From: Methylophaga sp.
GTDB lineage: Bacteria; Pseudomonadota; Gammaproteobacteria; Nitrosococcales; Methylophagaceae
Length of the DNA: 64,000 nucleotides
Assembly: GCA_002696735.1 (NCBI GenBank)
Contig: NZSL01000008.1
Span: 496,001-560,000 of the forward strand
Direction of reading: 5' to 3'
Shown: positions 18,235-28,278 of the stretch, piece after piece
How positions within the stretch are numbered: position 1 is the first letter of the stretch
How the letters are laid out: each line of letters begins with the position of its first letter
The notes under the pieces: model-generated
The model's database searches: none
Seen by the model: only the letters and a program-made list of their open reading frames with translations
What the model was told of the DNA's origin: nothing
Position numbers and translations under genes: made by a program

Positions 18235-18996
18235 TCAGACTTTTACCTTATAACCGGTTTTAAATATCCACCAGATAAACACCATAAACATAATCAGAAA
18301 AGTGGAAATCATCACCAGGCTCAATGTCATGCTGACATCTGCCGTGCCATAAAAACTCCAGCGAAATCCGCTTACCAGATAAACCACAGGATTAAACAGG
18401 GTCACTTTCTGCCAGAACTCCGGCAACATACTGATTGAATAAAATGTACCGCCCAAAAATGCCAGCGGGGTAACGACCATCAATGGAATGACCTGTAATT
18501 TTTCAAAACCATCCGCCACCACACCCAGGATAAAGCCCAGCATACTGAAGGTAATGCAGGTCAATACCAGAAACAGCAGCATCCATAACGGATGCAGAAT
18601 CGAGTAATCCACAAATAATTTGGCGGTGAGCAAAATCAACATTGCCAGAATAATCGATTTGGTGGCTGCCGCACCGACATATCCCACTACAATCTCAAAA
18701 GCTGACACCGGGGCGGACAAAACTTCATAGATAGCACCAGACCACTTGGGCATATAAATACCAAATGAAGCATTGGAAGTGGATTCAGTTAATATCATCA
18801 GCATGATTAAACCCGGAATAATAAAGGCGCCATAACTGACGCCACCAATTTCAGTCATCGCCGAACCTATTGCTGAACCAAACACAATAAAATAAAGCGA
18901 GGTAGATAAAACCGGTGAGGCAATACTTTGTAAAGGGGTACGCCAGCTGCGATGAAGCTCGGATAAATAAATGGCTTTAATGGCATACCAGTTCAT
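18235..18996 (-). CDS. ABC-2 type transporter permease
   Basis: A 253-residue integral membrane protein with about six helices and the ABC-2 signature region [25 protein letters not shown] before [12 protein letters not shown]. It overlaps the ATPase gene by four bases (18993-18996) and so forms a coupled two-gene exporter. The closest general type is the YadH/YadG drug, polysaccharide or lipid exporter group. The substrate is not deducible from the sequence. Confidence 0.9.
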   Translation of the reverse strand: MNWYAIKAIYLSELHRSWRTPLQSIASPVLSTSLYFIVFGSAIGSAMTEIGGVSYGAFIIPGLIMLMILTESTSNASFGIYMPKWSGAIYEVLSAPVSAFEIVVGYVGAAATKSIILAMLILLTAKLFVDYSILHPLWMLLFLVLTCITFSMLGFILGVVADGFEKLQVIPLMVVTPLAFLGGTFYSISMLPEFWQKVTLFNPVVYLVSGFRWSFYGTADVSMTLSLVMISTFLIMFMVFIWWIFKTGYKVKV

Positions 18997-19958
18997 TTTG
19001 AATCCTCCACCAAGCTGACAAAAATCTGTTCCAGTGTACTTTGTTTGGTTTGCACATCACTTAGCTCGATGCCTGAGCGATGGATCGCCGCCAGCACCTC
19101 CGTCACATGATTGGTCGGTTGATTATCGACATAGTCATAAGTGAGCGTTTTTCCATTCTCACCGAGTTGCAGAACAAACCCGTTAAGCTCATCTGGGAGC
19201 TGTGTAATCGGGTGCTGTAATTGCAGGATAAGTTGCTTGCGTCCCAGTTTTTTCATTAAATCCTGCTTGTTTTCCACCAGCAGAATTTCACCATGATTAA
19301 TAATGCCAATCCGATCAGCAATTTCTTCGGCTTCTTCAATGTAATGGGTAGTAAGGATAATAGTGGTGCCTCGCTGGCGTAGCTTTTCCACCAAACGCCA
19401 CATATCACGGCGTAACTCCACATCGACACCAGCGGTCGGTTCATCGAGAAATAAAACTTCCGGCTCATGTGCCAAGGCCTTGGCAATTAACACACGACGT
19501 TTCATTCCACCGGACAGAAATTGAATTTTGGCATGGCGTTTATCCCATAACGACAATGCCTTTAAAATTTCTTCCAGATAGGCGTCATCACGCGGCTTAC
19601 CAAACACACCACGGCTGAACACCATGGTATTCCAGACAAAGGCAAACACATCAATCGCTAATTCCTGTGGCACCAGACCAATTTGTTTACGCGCCTGCCG
19701 ATATTGTTTAACCACATCAAAGCCACCTACCACTACCTGTCCTTCGTCCACATTGACCAGGCCACAGATAATACTAATCAGCGTGGTTTTACCTGCGCCA
19801 TTAGGACCTAACAGGGCAAATATTTCACCACGTTTGATTTGCAGATTGACCTGCTTTAAAGCGTGAAATCCGGAAGGATATTTTTTACTCAGATTGCGCA
19901 CATCAATGATGTGATTTTCCATCACTTGCGTTTCCTTCACTACGTTTTGTAAAGACAT
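18993..19958 (-). CDS. ABC transporter ATP-binding protein (YadG-like)
   Basis: A 321-residue ATPase. Walker A is [12 protein letters not shown], the signature is [10 protein letters not shown], Walker B is [10 protein letters not shown] and the switch histidine is in [10 protein letters not shown]. The roughly 90-residue C-terminal extension is usual for ATPases of ABC-2 exporters. It pairs with the permease that follows by a four-base overlap. Alternative starts exist at residues 1 and 13; the second methionine ([14 protein letters not shown]) sits closer to the conserved domain. Confidence 0.92.
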   Translation of the reverse strand: MSLQNVVKETQVMENHIIDVRNLSKKYPSGFHALKQVNLQIKRGEIFALLGPNGAGKTTLISIICGLVNVDEGQVVVGGFDVVKQYRQARKQIGLVPQELAIDVFAFVWNTMVFSRGVFGKPRDDAYLEEILKALSLWDKRHAKIQFLSGGMKRRVLIAKALAHEPEVLFLDEPTAGVDVELRRDMWRLVEKLRQRGTTIILTTHYIEEAEEIADRIGIINHGEILLVENKQDLMKKLGRKQLILQLQHPITQLPDELNGFVLQLGENGKTLTYDYVDNQPTNHVTEVLAAIHRSGIELSDVQTKQSTLEQIFVSLVEDSK

Positions 19959-20112
19959 AGTCGTTATAGAGTGTCATTTTTCGACAAGGTTTGAAACCGA
20001 ATGCATTTAAACATAAAACGACAGCGAAATAACTGAATCGCCCAATATGTCAAAATAGTCTCATCTTGACAGTGCCACGTTAAAAAAGTGTTAACAGCAG
20101 GAAGATTCAGGG

Positions 20113-20976
20113 TTACGGCTGCTCAGCAGGAGACGCTGTTGCAGGGGCAGGTTGCATCGCTGCCTCATCAAGTTTGTTACCAATATTGAAAGTCACCGTA
20201 CTGATTTTATCCAACACATTTCCAGCCGGATCCTGCTGCAGAACAATCGATCTGAATAAGGCATAGTGATGCGTATCTGAAACCGACTCGATACCATCTG
20301 ATTCCGGTTCAAAGCCCCATGCAACACCTCCAGTCCATGTACATGTTATCGCTTCTTCATAATCGGCAATAGTGGATTCAACACATGGCTGACCAGCGAC
20401 TTCTCTCAGTTGACCAGTCGATATTTTGTCTTGTCGCGCTGGAGAACGTAACAACAAACTGGCATCCATATTGGTTAGTGGCGCAATCTCATAAGGCTGA
20501 TTATCATTCAGATTGATCCCTGTCAGTCCCTCCGCATCTATCATGACATGACGACCACTACTGATCAGCTGAAAGTGGCAATGCGGTTGCTGTTGTGGTT
20601 CTTCCAGCTGATAATCCCATGATTCCAGACGATAGGCTGTTCTGTTTTCATCTATCCAGCGTTGCAAACGAATCGTACCCAGTTGTGACATTTCAGTATC
20701 CGTCAGTGCCTTGATTGAAACGCCCTCTTCCTGGCAGATAGTCAGTAAATCGACATACAATTCCTTGCGGTTTTCAGCGTTAGCAGGCGCAATAATCTGA
20801 TCGATGTAAATATTCGGCATCGATCTTGAATGCTCAATTACCTCTGTGGTGCTGGTATCAGCAACAGATGGTGCTGAATCCGGCACATCTTCGATCTTCG
20901 TCAGCATTACGATACCTGCCACCAGTAACAGCAGTATCAATAAAAGATAAAATATAGGTGTAATTCGGTTTGGCAT
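20113..20976 (-). CDS. Hypothetical membrane-anchored periplasmic protein
   Basis: A 287-residue protein with an N-terminal helix (PIFYLLLILLLLVAGIVML) and a soluble remainder, presumably periplasmic, rich in acidic and polar residues. It ends in a Pro/Ala tail (QPAPATASPAEQP). Cysteines are scattered (for example LLTICQEE, QPCVEST, ITCTWTGG) and could form disulfides. No family is recognised. A small lipoprotein gene lies upstream on the same strand (gap about 50 bases), so the pair may be an envelope unit. Confidence 0.65.
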   Translation of the reverse strand: MPNRITPIFYLLLILLLLVAGIVMLTKIEDVPDSAPSVADTSTTEVIEHSRSMPNIYIDQIIAPANAENRKELYVDLLTICQEEGVSIKALTDTEMSQLGTIRLQRWIDENRTAYRLESWDYQLEEPQQQPHCHFQLISSGRHVMIDAEGLTGINLNDNQPYEIAPLTNMDASLLLRSPARQDKISTGQLREVAGQPCVESTIADYEEAITCTWTGGVAWGFEPESDGIESVSDTHHYALFRSIVLQQDPAGNVLDKISTVTFNIGNKLDEAAMQPAPATASPAEQP

Positions 20977-21029
20977 CGATTTACTTTTTAGTTGCTGACA
21001 AAAACTGTTAACGAATTTGCAGTGGGCCT

Positions 21030-21392
21030 TTATTCATCTTCACAATCCACGAATTCATAGCCAGTACCTGCGTCGAGATCTACCAGTTCAGATACTTCCT
21101 GAAAGCCAATATTTCTCGCCGTAACCAGTTCTGCCTCAGCTATCTGATGAATCAGGATAGTGCCTGTTCCCATCCCACAAGCTGCTGGATAGACAACACC
21201 GGTTCTCCGTCCACAATATGTTTCAGTCACCTCAATGTTTTCGGCTGCTAATTTCGCGACACTGTCGGCGGGTGAGATTCCTGTGGTTTCACATTGCAGC
21301 GCATTGCGACTCTCATAAACCATTACCGGCTCAGCAGCATCACAACCACTAAGTAAAACCAATGCAGTGCAAAAAGATAAATATATTCTCAT
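21030..21392 (-). CDS. Small putative lipoprotein, cysteine-rich
   Basis: A 120-residue protein with a lipoprotein signal (YLSFCTALVLLSGC, lipobox LSGC). The mature part has cysteines in LQCETTG, TYCGRRTG, AACGMGTG and VDCEDE, which suggests disulfides in the periplasm. I do not recognise a named family. It lies just upstream of the 20113-20976 gene on the same strand. Confidence 0.68.
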   Translation of the reverse strand: MRIYLSFCTALVLLSGCDAAEPVMVYESRNALQCETTGISPADSVAKLAAENIEVTETYCGRRTGVVYPAACGMGTGTILIHQIAEAELVTARNIGFQEVSELVDLDAGTGYEFVDCEDE

Positions 21393-21700
21393 GGTCAGAC
21401 CTTACGTTATTCGCCCAAAACAAGGTAAATCATCTATGAAATGATCGCGTGGATGAAACTGAATACTACAACGATTTGGTCGATGATGAGAATTCATCTG
21501 AAAAGTATGAGGCGATGAACTCAAGGTTTTAAATTAACCGAACTCTGCCCGGTTTTCCCGAACACGGTATATCGCTGATTAACGCATAAAAATAACGAGC
21601 TGGAGTAAAACTCAGTTATGAGTGCAGACCGTAAAGGGCGGTCAAAGCCATGGTGAAAACTGACCTCAGCTGGGTCATAATAAAAAGGGTAAGCGAACAC
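21393..21700. other. Intergenic region with terminator at its right end
   Basis: About 308 bases between the lipoprotein start and the stop of the DUF3144 gene. Apart from the terminator hairpin at 21684-21709 I see no gene or clear regulatory site. Confidence 0.5.
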
Positions 21701-21709
21701 TTACCCTTT
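21684..21709 (-). terminator. Rho-independent terminator of the DUF3144 gene
   Basis: AAAGGGTAAG (21684-21693) pairs perfectly with CTTACCCTTT (21700-21709) around a six-base loop. On the minus strand the hairpin runs into a T-rich tract. The TAA stop of the gene lies inside the hairpin, so release and termination signals are fused. Confidence 0.75.
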
Positions 21710-22009
21710 GTTTTGCAATTGTTCAGAGGCCTGAACGTAATTGTTGAAATTCTGAATATAATCATCCATATTCAATTCCAACATCCGCCGATATTCATTC
21801 ACAAAAAAATCGACGGTTTCATCTCGTGCATCGGCCATATCCCTGGCATTGGTCCAGCCAGATGCGCTAAACCACGCACTGTACCGGGCCAATCCATACA
21901 TAAACGATGCACTTACTTCACCGGCCTCTACGCTTTTCTCCATTTGTTCATTAGCCAGTTTAATAAAAGCATCCGCTCTATCAAAAAAGGCCTTATCTCT
22001 CTCACTCAT
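21701..22009 (-). CDS. DUF3144 family protein
   Basis: A 102-residue, helical, soluble protein with the family segments FFDRADAFIKLANEQ, FMYGLARYSAWF and the C-terminal EYRRMLELNMDDYIQNF. DUF3144 function is unknown. A paralogue is present at 50452-50739 with the same layout. The gene is single, with its own terminator overlapping the stop. Confidence 0.85.
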   Translation of the reverse strand: MSERDKAFFDRADAFIKLANEQMEKSVEAGEVSASFMYGLARYSAWFSASGWTNARDMADARDETVDFFVNEYRRMLELNMDDYIQNFNNYVQASEQLQNKG

Positions 22010-22255
22010 AAAGGTTTCGCTTTTTTATTTCAAGTTGGGCAATCAGCCAGTAAAGGTCTTGCAGAATAAACCTCCATCACTACATATGAATACGGAATAA
22101 AACATAATAAATACCAGGAAAATATCATTTATTGCTTTTTAGCCATTTTGCTAACCGGTTTTACTCATGATAGGTTCTTGAACATCCATAAACGCTTAGC
22201 TGAGATCTGCCTATCCCCCCCAGACTCAACTCATTTCTTGTTGGAAAACTATTAG

Positions 22256-23485
22256 ATGAACAAAACTACTGATGCAGAATTAAAGCGAAACGTCCCCGCA
22301 CCGCTTCTTGCTTTATATGGTCTGGGAACCATATTGGGCGCTGGAATTTATGTATTGATAGGCGAGATTGCTGGTAAAGCCGGAATCTATGCCCCGCTCA
22401 CTTTTTTAGTTGCATCCATAGTGGCGGCGTTTACTGCCTTTTCTTTTGCTGAACTGGCTGTTCGAGTGCCCAGAAGTGGTGGTCCGGTTGCCTATGTAAG
22501 TACCGCTTTTGGCTCTAGATGGCTTTCAATAACCACGGGTTGGATGATTGCCGCTACCGGCATTGTTTCAGCGGCCACTATCACTACAGGTTTTGCGGGA
22601 TATTTCCAGATTTTTCTATCATGGCCGGAGCTTCCATTGATGATTGGCCTGGTTCTGTTACTCGGTGCTATTGCCGCTGTTGGCATGAAGGGGACGGCAT
22701 GGTTTATGGGGATCACCACTGTTGCAGGCCTGTCGGGGTTAATCATCATACTCGTGGTAACCGCTGGTAATTTTTCGGAATTGCCGGGTCGACTTTCTGA
22801 AGCACAACCTTTATCCAGCACCACTGCTTTGAGTGGTATTGTTCTGGGGGCTTTTCTCGCTTTTTATGCCTATATTGGTTTTGAAGATATTGTTCACGTC
22901 TCCGAAGAAGCTAAAAATGTCAGTAAAGCCATGCCTTTGGCCATTTTGTTTGCTTTGATTGTCTCTTTATTCTTTTATATTACTGTCTCGATGGGCGCAG
23001 TACTGACCTTATCTGCTGAAGCACTTGCTGACTCTAAAGCACCATTGGTTGATGTCATGAAAGCAGAAGGTTATTCAGGAAATATTTTGGGCGCACTTTC
23101 GTTATTTATTATTGTTAATGGTGCACTGGCTCAGATTGTGATGGCTTCAAGAGTGTTTCATGATATGGGCAGGCATCTCAATGGGGTTCCAAAGTGGCTG
23201 TCACGCATCAACCATCATACCCATACACCATTAATGGCCACATTACTCATTGTTTTTATTATCATTTTACTAGTAACGTTTCTGCCAACCGAAAAATTAG
23301 CACAAGCCACATCATTCATTATCCTGATAGTATTTGCCTTATCAAATTTCGCGCTGATTCGCCTTAAAAAGCAGCGACCAACCCATAACGGTTTCAGTGT
23401 TCCATTATGGGTACCTTATGTTGGTGCCACGCTTTGTATTCTAATGATCACAGGTCAGTTTTTTGTTGCTAATGCCTCGCATTAG
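22256..23485 (+). CDS. APC family amino acid/amine permease
   Basis: A 409-residue inner-membrane transporter of the amino acid–polyamine–organocation superfamily, with about twelve helices. The N-terminal loop GLGTILGAGIYVLIGEIAG has the unwound-helix GxG substrate motif, and FYAYIGFEDIVHVSEE is the TM6 equivalent. It precedes a DeoR-type regulator and a kinase–aminotransferase fusion, so uptake of the amino compound degraded by that fusion is the natural hypothesis. The exact substrate is unknown. Confidence 0.9.
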   Translation: MNKTTDAELKRNVPAPLLALYGLGTILGAGIYVLIGEIAGKAGIYAPLTFLVASIVAAFTAFSFAELAVRVPRSGGPVAYVSTAFGSRWLSITTGWMIAATGIVSAATITTGFAGYFQIFLSWPELPLMIGLVLLLGAIAAVGMKGTAWFMGITTVAGLSGLIIILVVTAGNFSELPGRLSEAQPLSSTTALSGIVLGAFLAFYAYIGFEDIVHVSEEAKNVSKAMPLAILFALIVSLFFYITVSMGAVLTLSAEALADSKAPLVDVMKAEGYSGNILGALSLFIIVNGALAQIVMASRVFHDMGRHLNGVPKWLSRINHHTHTPLMATLLIVFIIILLVTFLPTEKLAQATSFIILIVFALSNFALIRLKKQRPTHNGFSVPLWVPYVGATLCILMITGQFFVANASH

Positions 23486-23602
23486 ATAAGGGCATTTATT
23501 GTGCGAGTGATCTTCGTAAATAACAGCTATTGCCGCAGCGGTGAATGTACGAAATCACTGACGAATATGGTACCTTTCAGCCATCAACAATGAGTACCAG
23601 TC

Positions 23603-24373
23603 ATGTCACGAAAAAAAGCTGCCCGCCATAAATCAATTATTGATGAACTGACAATTCATCCATCAATGCGCGTTAGTGAATTAGCTTCGGCATTACACGT
23701 GACCACAGAAACCATTCGGCGTGACCTCGAAGAATTGGCCGAACAAAATCTGATCAGCCGCACTTATGGTGGAGCCTTATTGCGTCAGGCGGTTGAGCCG
23801 GTACTCAATGAACGGCATAAAACCAACCTGGCTGAACGGGCAGCGATTGGAAAAAAAGCGGCTCCACTCTTAAAAGATGCCAAAGTACTCATGATAGGTT
23901 CAGGGGTAACCACGGTTGAAGTTGCCAAACGTATCGCTTATGAAATGAGCAATATTACGGTTATTACCCATTCTTTTGGCGTCGCCACGGTGTTGTCATT
24001 TAATCCGACCATTAAGGTGATCATGGCGCCAGGTGTTTATCATGCAGAAGAAGGCGCTACCCATGGTTCGGTGACTTGTCAGTTTCTGGCAAATTACACT
24101 GCTGACTGGGCGATTTTGGGGGCTAGTGGTCTAGCACCTACCGGCCCAACAGATGCGATAGTTGATGCGGCAGATGTCTATCAACAGATGATTCGGCAAA
24201 GCAGTCACAACATGGTTGTCGCTGATCACAGCAAATTCGATCGCATGGCAACGGCAAGGTATGCAAAGTGGAATGAAATTGACCATTTAATCACTGATCA
24301 AAAACCCAGTGGGCCATTGAAAAAAGCATTATCCAGCGAACAGGTTAAAATTATTGAGGCGCCGCTCCAATAA
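23603..24373 (+). CDS. DeoR/GlpR family transcriptional regulator
   Basis: A 256-residue repressor-type protein. The N-terminal winged helix-turn-helix is MRVSELASALHVTTETIRRDLEEL followed by the DeoR motif ISRTYGGALL. The C-terminal DeoRC sensor domain contains MIGSGVTTVEVAKRI and ADHSKFDR. Effectors of this family are usually phosphorylated intermediates, which fits the adjacent kinase–phospho-lyase-type enzyme. Its stop is only 19 bases from the stop of that convergent gene. Confidence 0.92.
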   Translation: MSRKKAARHKSIIDELTIHPSMRVSELASALHVTTETIRRDLEELAEQNLISRTYGGALLRQAVEPVLNERHKTNLAERAAIGKKAAPLLKDAKVLMIGSGVTTVEVAKRIAYEMSNITVITHSFGVATVLSFNPTIKVIMAPGVYHAEEGATHGSVTCQFLANYTADWAILGASGLAPTGPTDAIVDAADVYQQMIRQSSHNMVVADHSKFDRMATARYAKWNEIDHLITDQKPSGPLKKALSSEQVKIIEAPLQ

Positions 24374-24392
24374 TGCTTGTTGCCGATGCATA

Positions 24393-26708
24393 TTAAACCT
24401 GCTGGGAAAACGCCTCCAAAAAGAAATCGGCTTCTGATTGCCTCAGGGTTAACAATGGTCTTAATTTCAAGGTTGCACCAAATCGTCCTGCCGCTCCAAT
24501 CAAAACACCTGCCGCTTTTAAATCATTAATTACCTGTTTGGTTTTAACAGGATCGGGAACGTGTTTATTATCTCGTTTGCCGATATCGATTCCCAGAAAC
24601 AGTCCCTGCCCTCTCACTTCATTAACGTAAGCGGATTGTTTAATGATAGAGCTCAACTGCGTTTTTAAATAAAGCCCCATTTTCCGGGCATTTTCCTGCA
24701 GGTTCTCTTGTTTGATTGTATCGAGAACAGCCTGTCCGGCAGCAGCGGCAACCGGATTCCCCCCAAAGGTATTAAAGTAACCGACATCAGCACAAAAACT
24801 ATCAAGATATTCTGATCTACTGGCAACCGCCGCCATTGGAAAACCATTACCCATCGGCTTTCCCATCGTCACAATATCCGGTGTTACCCCGTGGAATTCA
24901 AAGCCCCAGAAGGTCTCACCTAATCTGGCAAAGCCAGGCTGCACTTCATCGGCGATAAATACGCCACCAGCGTTATGCACCACATCCACAGCTTTTTTTA
25001 AAAAACCTCTGGGCTCGGTATAGATACCGTCTGATGAAAAAATGGTATCGACTAATAAAGCCGCGACTCTATATCCTCGTTCCCATAAAAGCTCAATGGC
25101 TTCAGTGACTTTTGCAGCAAAGCCGGCTTCAATATCGTCACCATATAGCTCAACAGATGGGGCCGGTATTACCACAACATGATCCGGCAACTTACCCTGT
25201 TTGATAATTGACGGTGACACCTCGGTGACCAAACTGGTATTACCGTGATAGGCATCTTCAGTGACAATAAAACCTTCACCACCTGAAGCCTGTTTTGCCA
25301 GACGCATAGCCAGATCATTGGCCTCACTGCCCGAGCAGGTCATTACAATATTGGTAATAGAGTCAGGCAAAGTGGCCTTTAACGATTCAAGATAATCATC
25401 CACTACCGAAATCAGGTAGCGGGTATGCACATTTAGCGTAGCAATTTGCTTTGAGACCGCCTCAACCACCCTGGGATGACAATGGCCCAGACATGGCACA
25501 TTATTGTAAAAATCGAGGTAATTTTTGCCATCAGAAGCCTGCATCCAGGCTCCCTGAGCCGAAACCATTTCAATAGGCTCCTGGTAAAACAACACTGAAG
25601 CAGCACCCAGATTATTCAAACGCCGCGTCACATTTTGCTGATGTTTTCCCTGATTGGCTTCAAAGGCATTCATATCCAGAATACGTTTTTCAGTTAATCC
25701 ATTACGATCTTCAGTCTGTTGCTGCAGATAATTTTTTGCCAGTTCAATGGTGCCGAAGGTGAATTGTTCAAAACCGGCTTCAGCAGCAGTTTCTGTTTCA
25801 GGGTGACTTGCCACCCAGGCGGTCAGCAACAATCTCCGAAACATCACAAAGGTTGAAATCATCGCTTCATCTTCGGCAGATAAAGGCGCTATCGATTTAT
25901 AACCACGTACCCAGGCACGTTCCAACTCAGGCAATAAAGGTGAGGTTTCCAGAAAAGAAACGGCTGAAGCATAATCATAAATAAACCAGCTAAACCCGCA
26001 ATCATCAAAATCAATCACACTTAGCTGTTTATCATCGACCAGCAAATTCGCTAATCGTAGATCGGCGTGCACCAGACCAAAGCGATCCGGGCTTTCACCA
26101 TAGTGCTGTAATTTTGCTTCCAGCACTTCGCATAACTGTTCTAATATCGCTTGCCCTTCTTTGTTTAGCCCCGGTGCATTGCGCCAGTCTCCCCATAAAG
26201 GATTTGCTCCGAAAGCGCTGTCAAAATTCCATTTTTTACGGGTAAAACCTTCCGGTAAAGACCATTGTCTTGCCTGTTGATGCAATCTGGCCGAGGTCGC
26301 CCCCAATATCTCGAAACCCTCGATCAGTGATTCATCCTCATTCGGCTGTTTACCGGGCATAAACTCGAAAGCCACCACGTAACGTTCCACTCCATCATCA
26401 CTGAATGAAGCCACCATTGAACCATCACGACGGGTTAACGGTTCTGGGGTGTTGAGCAATGCTTGCTCGCGTAGCGATTGAATCCAGCGTAATTCGGAAA
26501 GAATTTCATTTTTGGAATGATATTCAGGGCGATGTACACGAATAATAAAACGTTGATCGTTTTTCTCATCGGTCACCATAAAGGTGGCATTTTCAGAAAC
26601 CGTCAGCAGCGAGATATTAGCAGTTTCATTGATATTCCAATGCCCCAGTAATTTTTCGACCTCCCCAGTCAATTGCTGCAGATAATCGTTGTTATATAAA
26701 CCGGTCAT
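24393..26708 (-). CDS. Fusion of APH-type kinase and class III aminotransferase (AGXT2L-like phospho-lyase candidate)
   Basis: A 771-residue two-domain enzyme. Residues about 25-310 are an aminoglycoside-phosphotransferase/choline-kinase fold with HADLRLANLLV and VIDFDDCGFSWF as catalytic and metal loops. Residues about 345-771 are a PLP class III aminotransferase with MTCSGSEANDLAMRLAK, FIADEVQPGFARLG and the PLP lysine in TMGKPMGNG. In animals the same two activities are separate proteins: hydroxylysine kinase, and the AGXT2L phospho-lyases acting on phosphoethanolamine or phosphohydroxylysine. The fusion therefore suggests phosphorylation of an amino alcohol followed by elimination of phosphate and ammonia. 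That is inference; ordinary transamination is not excluded. Confidence 0.87.
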   Translation of the reverse strand: MTGLYNNDYLQQLTGEVEKLLGHWNINETANISLLTVSENATFMVTDEKNDQRFIIRVHRPEYHSKNEILSELRWIQSLREQALLNTPEPLTRRDGSMVASFSDDGVERYVVAFEFMPGKQPNEDESLIEGFEILGATSARLHQQARQWSLPEGFTRKKWNFDSAFGANPLWGDWRNAPGLNKEGQAILEQLCEVLEAKLQHYGESPDRFGLVHADLRLANLLVDDKQLSVIDFDDCGFSWFIYDYASAVSFLETSPLLPELERAWVRGYKSIAPLSAEDEAMISTFVMFRRLLLTAWVASHPETETAAEAGFEQFTFGTIELAKNYLQQQTEDRNGLTEKRILDMNAFEANQGKHQQNVTRRLNNLGAASVLFYQEPIEMVSAQGAWMQASDGKNYLDFYNNVPCLGHCHPRVVEAVSKQIATLNVHTRYLISVVDDYLESLKATLPDSITNIVMTCSGSEANDLAMRLAKQASGGEGFIVTEDAYHGNTSLVTEVSPSIIKQGKLPDHVVVIPAPSVELYGDDIEAGFAAKVTEAIELLWERGYRVAALLVDTIFSSDGIYTEPRGFLKKAVDVVHNAGGVFIADEVQPGFARLGETFWGFEFHGVTPDIVTMGKPMGNGFPMAAVASRSEYLDSFCADVGYFNTFGGNPVAAAAGQAVLDTIKQENLQENARKMGLYLKTQLSSIIKQSAYVNEVRGQGLFLGIDIGKRDNKHVPDPVKTKQVINDLKAAGVLIGAAGRFGATLKLRPLLTLRQSEADFFLEAFSQQV

Positions 26709-26763
26709 AACTCAAACCCAGATAAACAGTGGTGAAATTATTTATAACGCCAAAATGTCCGAC

Positions 26764-26783
26764 TTGCAATATTTTTGTTGCAA
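26764..26783. promoter_or_regulatory. Paired TTGCAA half-sites in the divergent promoter
   Basis: TTGCAA occurs at 26764-26769 and again at 26778-26783, giving a symmetric 20-base site between the kinase–aminotransferase gene (minus) and the SDR gene (plus). It is a candidate operator for the neighbouring DeoR-type regulator. No binding data are implied. Confidence 0.4.
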
Positions 26784-26843
26784 AGAAAAAGATTTATGCT
26801 AAAAATACCTTTAATTGATTCAATCAACTTCTGGAGGTATTAC

Positions 26844-27623
26844 ATGCTCACATCCATTCAAGACAAGACGGTTATTGTTACTGGTGGCTCAAAAGGGATT
26901 GGTAAAGGGATTGCCAGTGTATTTGCTAAGCAAGGAGCCAACGTGATGATTGCTGCCCGTGGCGAGAGCGCAGCAAAAGAGGCCGTCGAAGAAATCAAAG
27001 CAGCGGGTGGCAGCGCTGAATATTATTTATGTGATGTCTCAAACTGGGATCAGGTTCAGGCACTGGTTGAACACACAGCAAACACGTTTGGACTTGTCGA
27101 TATTCTCTGCGCCAATGCCGGCACCTTCCCGCAAAAGAAAATTGTCGACCTCTCCCCCGAAGAGTGGGATGACATCATGTCGACCAATCTGAAAAGCACC
27201 TTTCTGTGTGTCAAAGCCTGTATCTCACACTTTGAAAAACTGGGTAAAGGTCGCGTTGTGGTCACCTCATCGATAACAGGCCCCATTACCGGTTACCCGG
27301 GTTGGGCACATTATGGCGCGACCAAAGCGGGTCAACTAGGCTTTATGAAAACTGCAGCGATGGAACTGGCCCGTTACAACACCACCATTAATGCAGTTAT
27401 GCCCGGCAATATTGTTACTGAAGGTTTAGCCAGTCTGGGAGAAGATTATCTCAACAGCATGGCCGCAGCGATTCCATTAAAACGACTTGGTGCCGTAGAA
27501 GATATCGCCAATGCGGCATTGTTTTTTGCTTCCGATGAAGCGGCCTATATCACTGGCCAGCAAATGGTAGTGGATGGTGGACAAACCTTACCGGAGTGTG
27601 TCGAAGCTGTAGACGAAATATAG
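26844..27623 (+). CDS. SDR family oxidoreductase (FabG-like)
   Basis: A 259-residue short-chain dehydrogenase counted from ATG 26844, which has CTGGAGG about ten bases upstream; the open frame starts earlier without such a site. It has TGGSKGIGKG, CANAGTFP, VTSSITG, YGATKAGQ and the C-terminal QMVVDGGQTLPE, so all SDR catalytic elements are present. It is divergent from the kinase–aminotransferase fusion across about 135 bases and probably reduces or oxidises a carbonyl product of that pathway, which is inference. Confidence 0.9.
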   Translation: MLTSIQDKTVIVTGGSKGIGKGIASVFAKQGANVMIAARGESAAKEAVEEIKAAGGSAEYYLCDVSNWDQVQALVEHTANTFGLVDILCANAGTFPQKKIVDLSPEEWDDIMSTNLKSTFLCVKACISHFEKLGKGRVVVTSSITGPITGYPGWAHYGATKAGQLGFMKTAAMELARYNTTINAVMPGNIVTEGLASLGEDYLNSMAAAIPLKRLGAVEDIANAALFFASDEAAYITGQQMVVDGGQTLPECVEAVDEI

Positions 27624-27726
27624 TATGACTAAAACAAAATGCAATATCAGTGGAAAAGCTGGATGAGTATTTTACAAACGTCAGAACAACCGGTTGTTTA
27701 ATAAAAGCAGAGGATTTATTGCTCAG

Positions 27727-28149
27727 TCACTTGCCACTGAATTGAGCAATAATCTCTGCTTCGGTGAAGTTTCTGGTCTTTTCGGCAAACGAGTAATAAC
27801 CGGGTTTATTATCAATAAAAACTTGTTCAGCCAATTGCCATTTTTCCTTTTCATCAAACAATCCTACTGGAATGGCATAAAAACCACCTTGCTTGAAGCG
27901 GTAAAACAAGTGTGTGCCACATTGCTGACAAAAGCCCCGCTCGGCCCAATCGGATGAACTGTAAACACCGATATCCCTGTCACTTTCAAAATGCACATCG
28001 TCTTCACATTCAACCACTAAAAATGGTCCGCCGCCCCACTTCCGGCACATATCACAATGACAGGCCCCCACATGATTACTTTTTGGTTTTGCACTGACTT
28101 TTACAGAACCGCAAAGACAACTGCCGCTATTTTCAGGTAAGGGATCCAT
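27727..28149 (-). CDS. GFA family protein (second copy)
   Basis: A 140-residue protein with all GFA cysteines: C11-L-C13, C30-H-C32-D-M-C35 and C74-Q-Q-C77. It differs clearly from the GFA at 219-626 (this one has CHCDMCRKWGGGPF and a distinct C-terminus), so it is not a recent duplicate. The ATG at 28149 is preceded by AGGAG at good spacing. Zinc binding is expected; the substrate is unknown, although formaldehyde or thiol-adduct handling is the family's reference chemistry. Confidence 0.87.
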   Translation of the reverse strand: MDPLPENSGSCLCGSVKVSAKPKSNHVGACHCDMCRKWGGGPFLVVECEDDVHFESDRDIGVYSSSDWAERGFCQQCGTHLFYRFKQGGFYAIPVGLFDEKEKWQLAEQVFIDNKPGYYSFAEKTRNFTEAEIIAQFSGK

Positions 28150-28278
28150 GGTTTTCTCCTAGCAAATCTATTTTGATAATCAATTGAATTACTATTTTTA
28201 TCGGAAATTGCCTGAACTCAGATCCAGGCTACACTTGATGGGTTACAGTAAAAACTTTATTGGACACATTTTTAAAGC

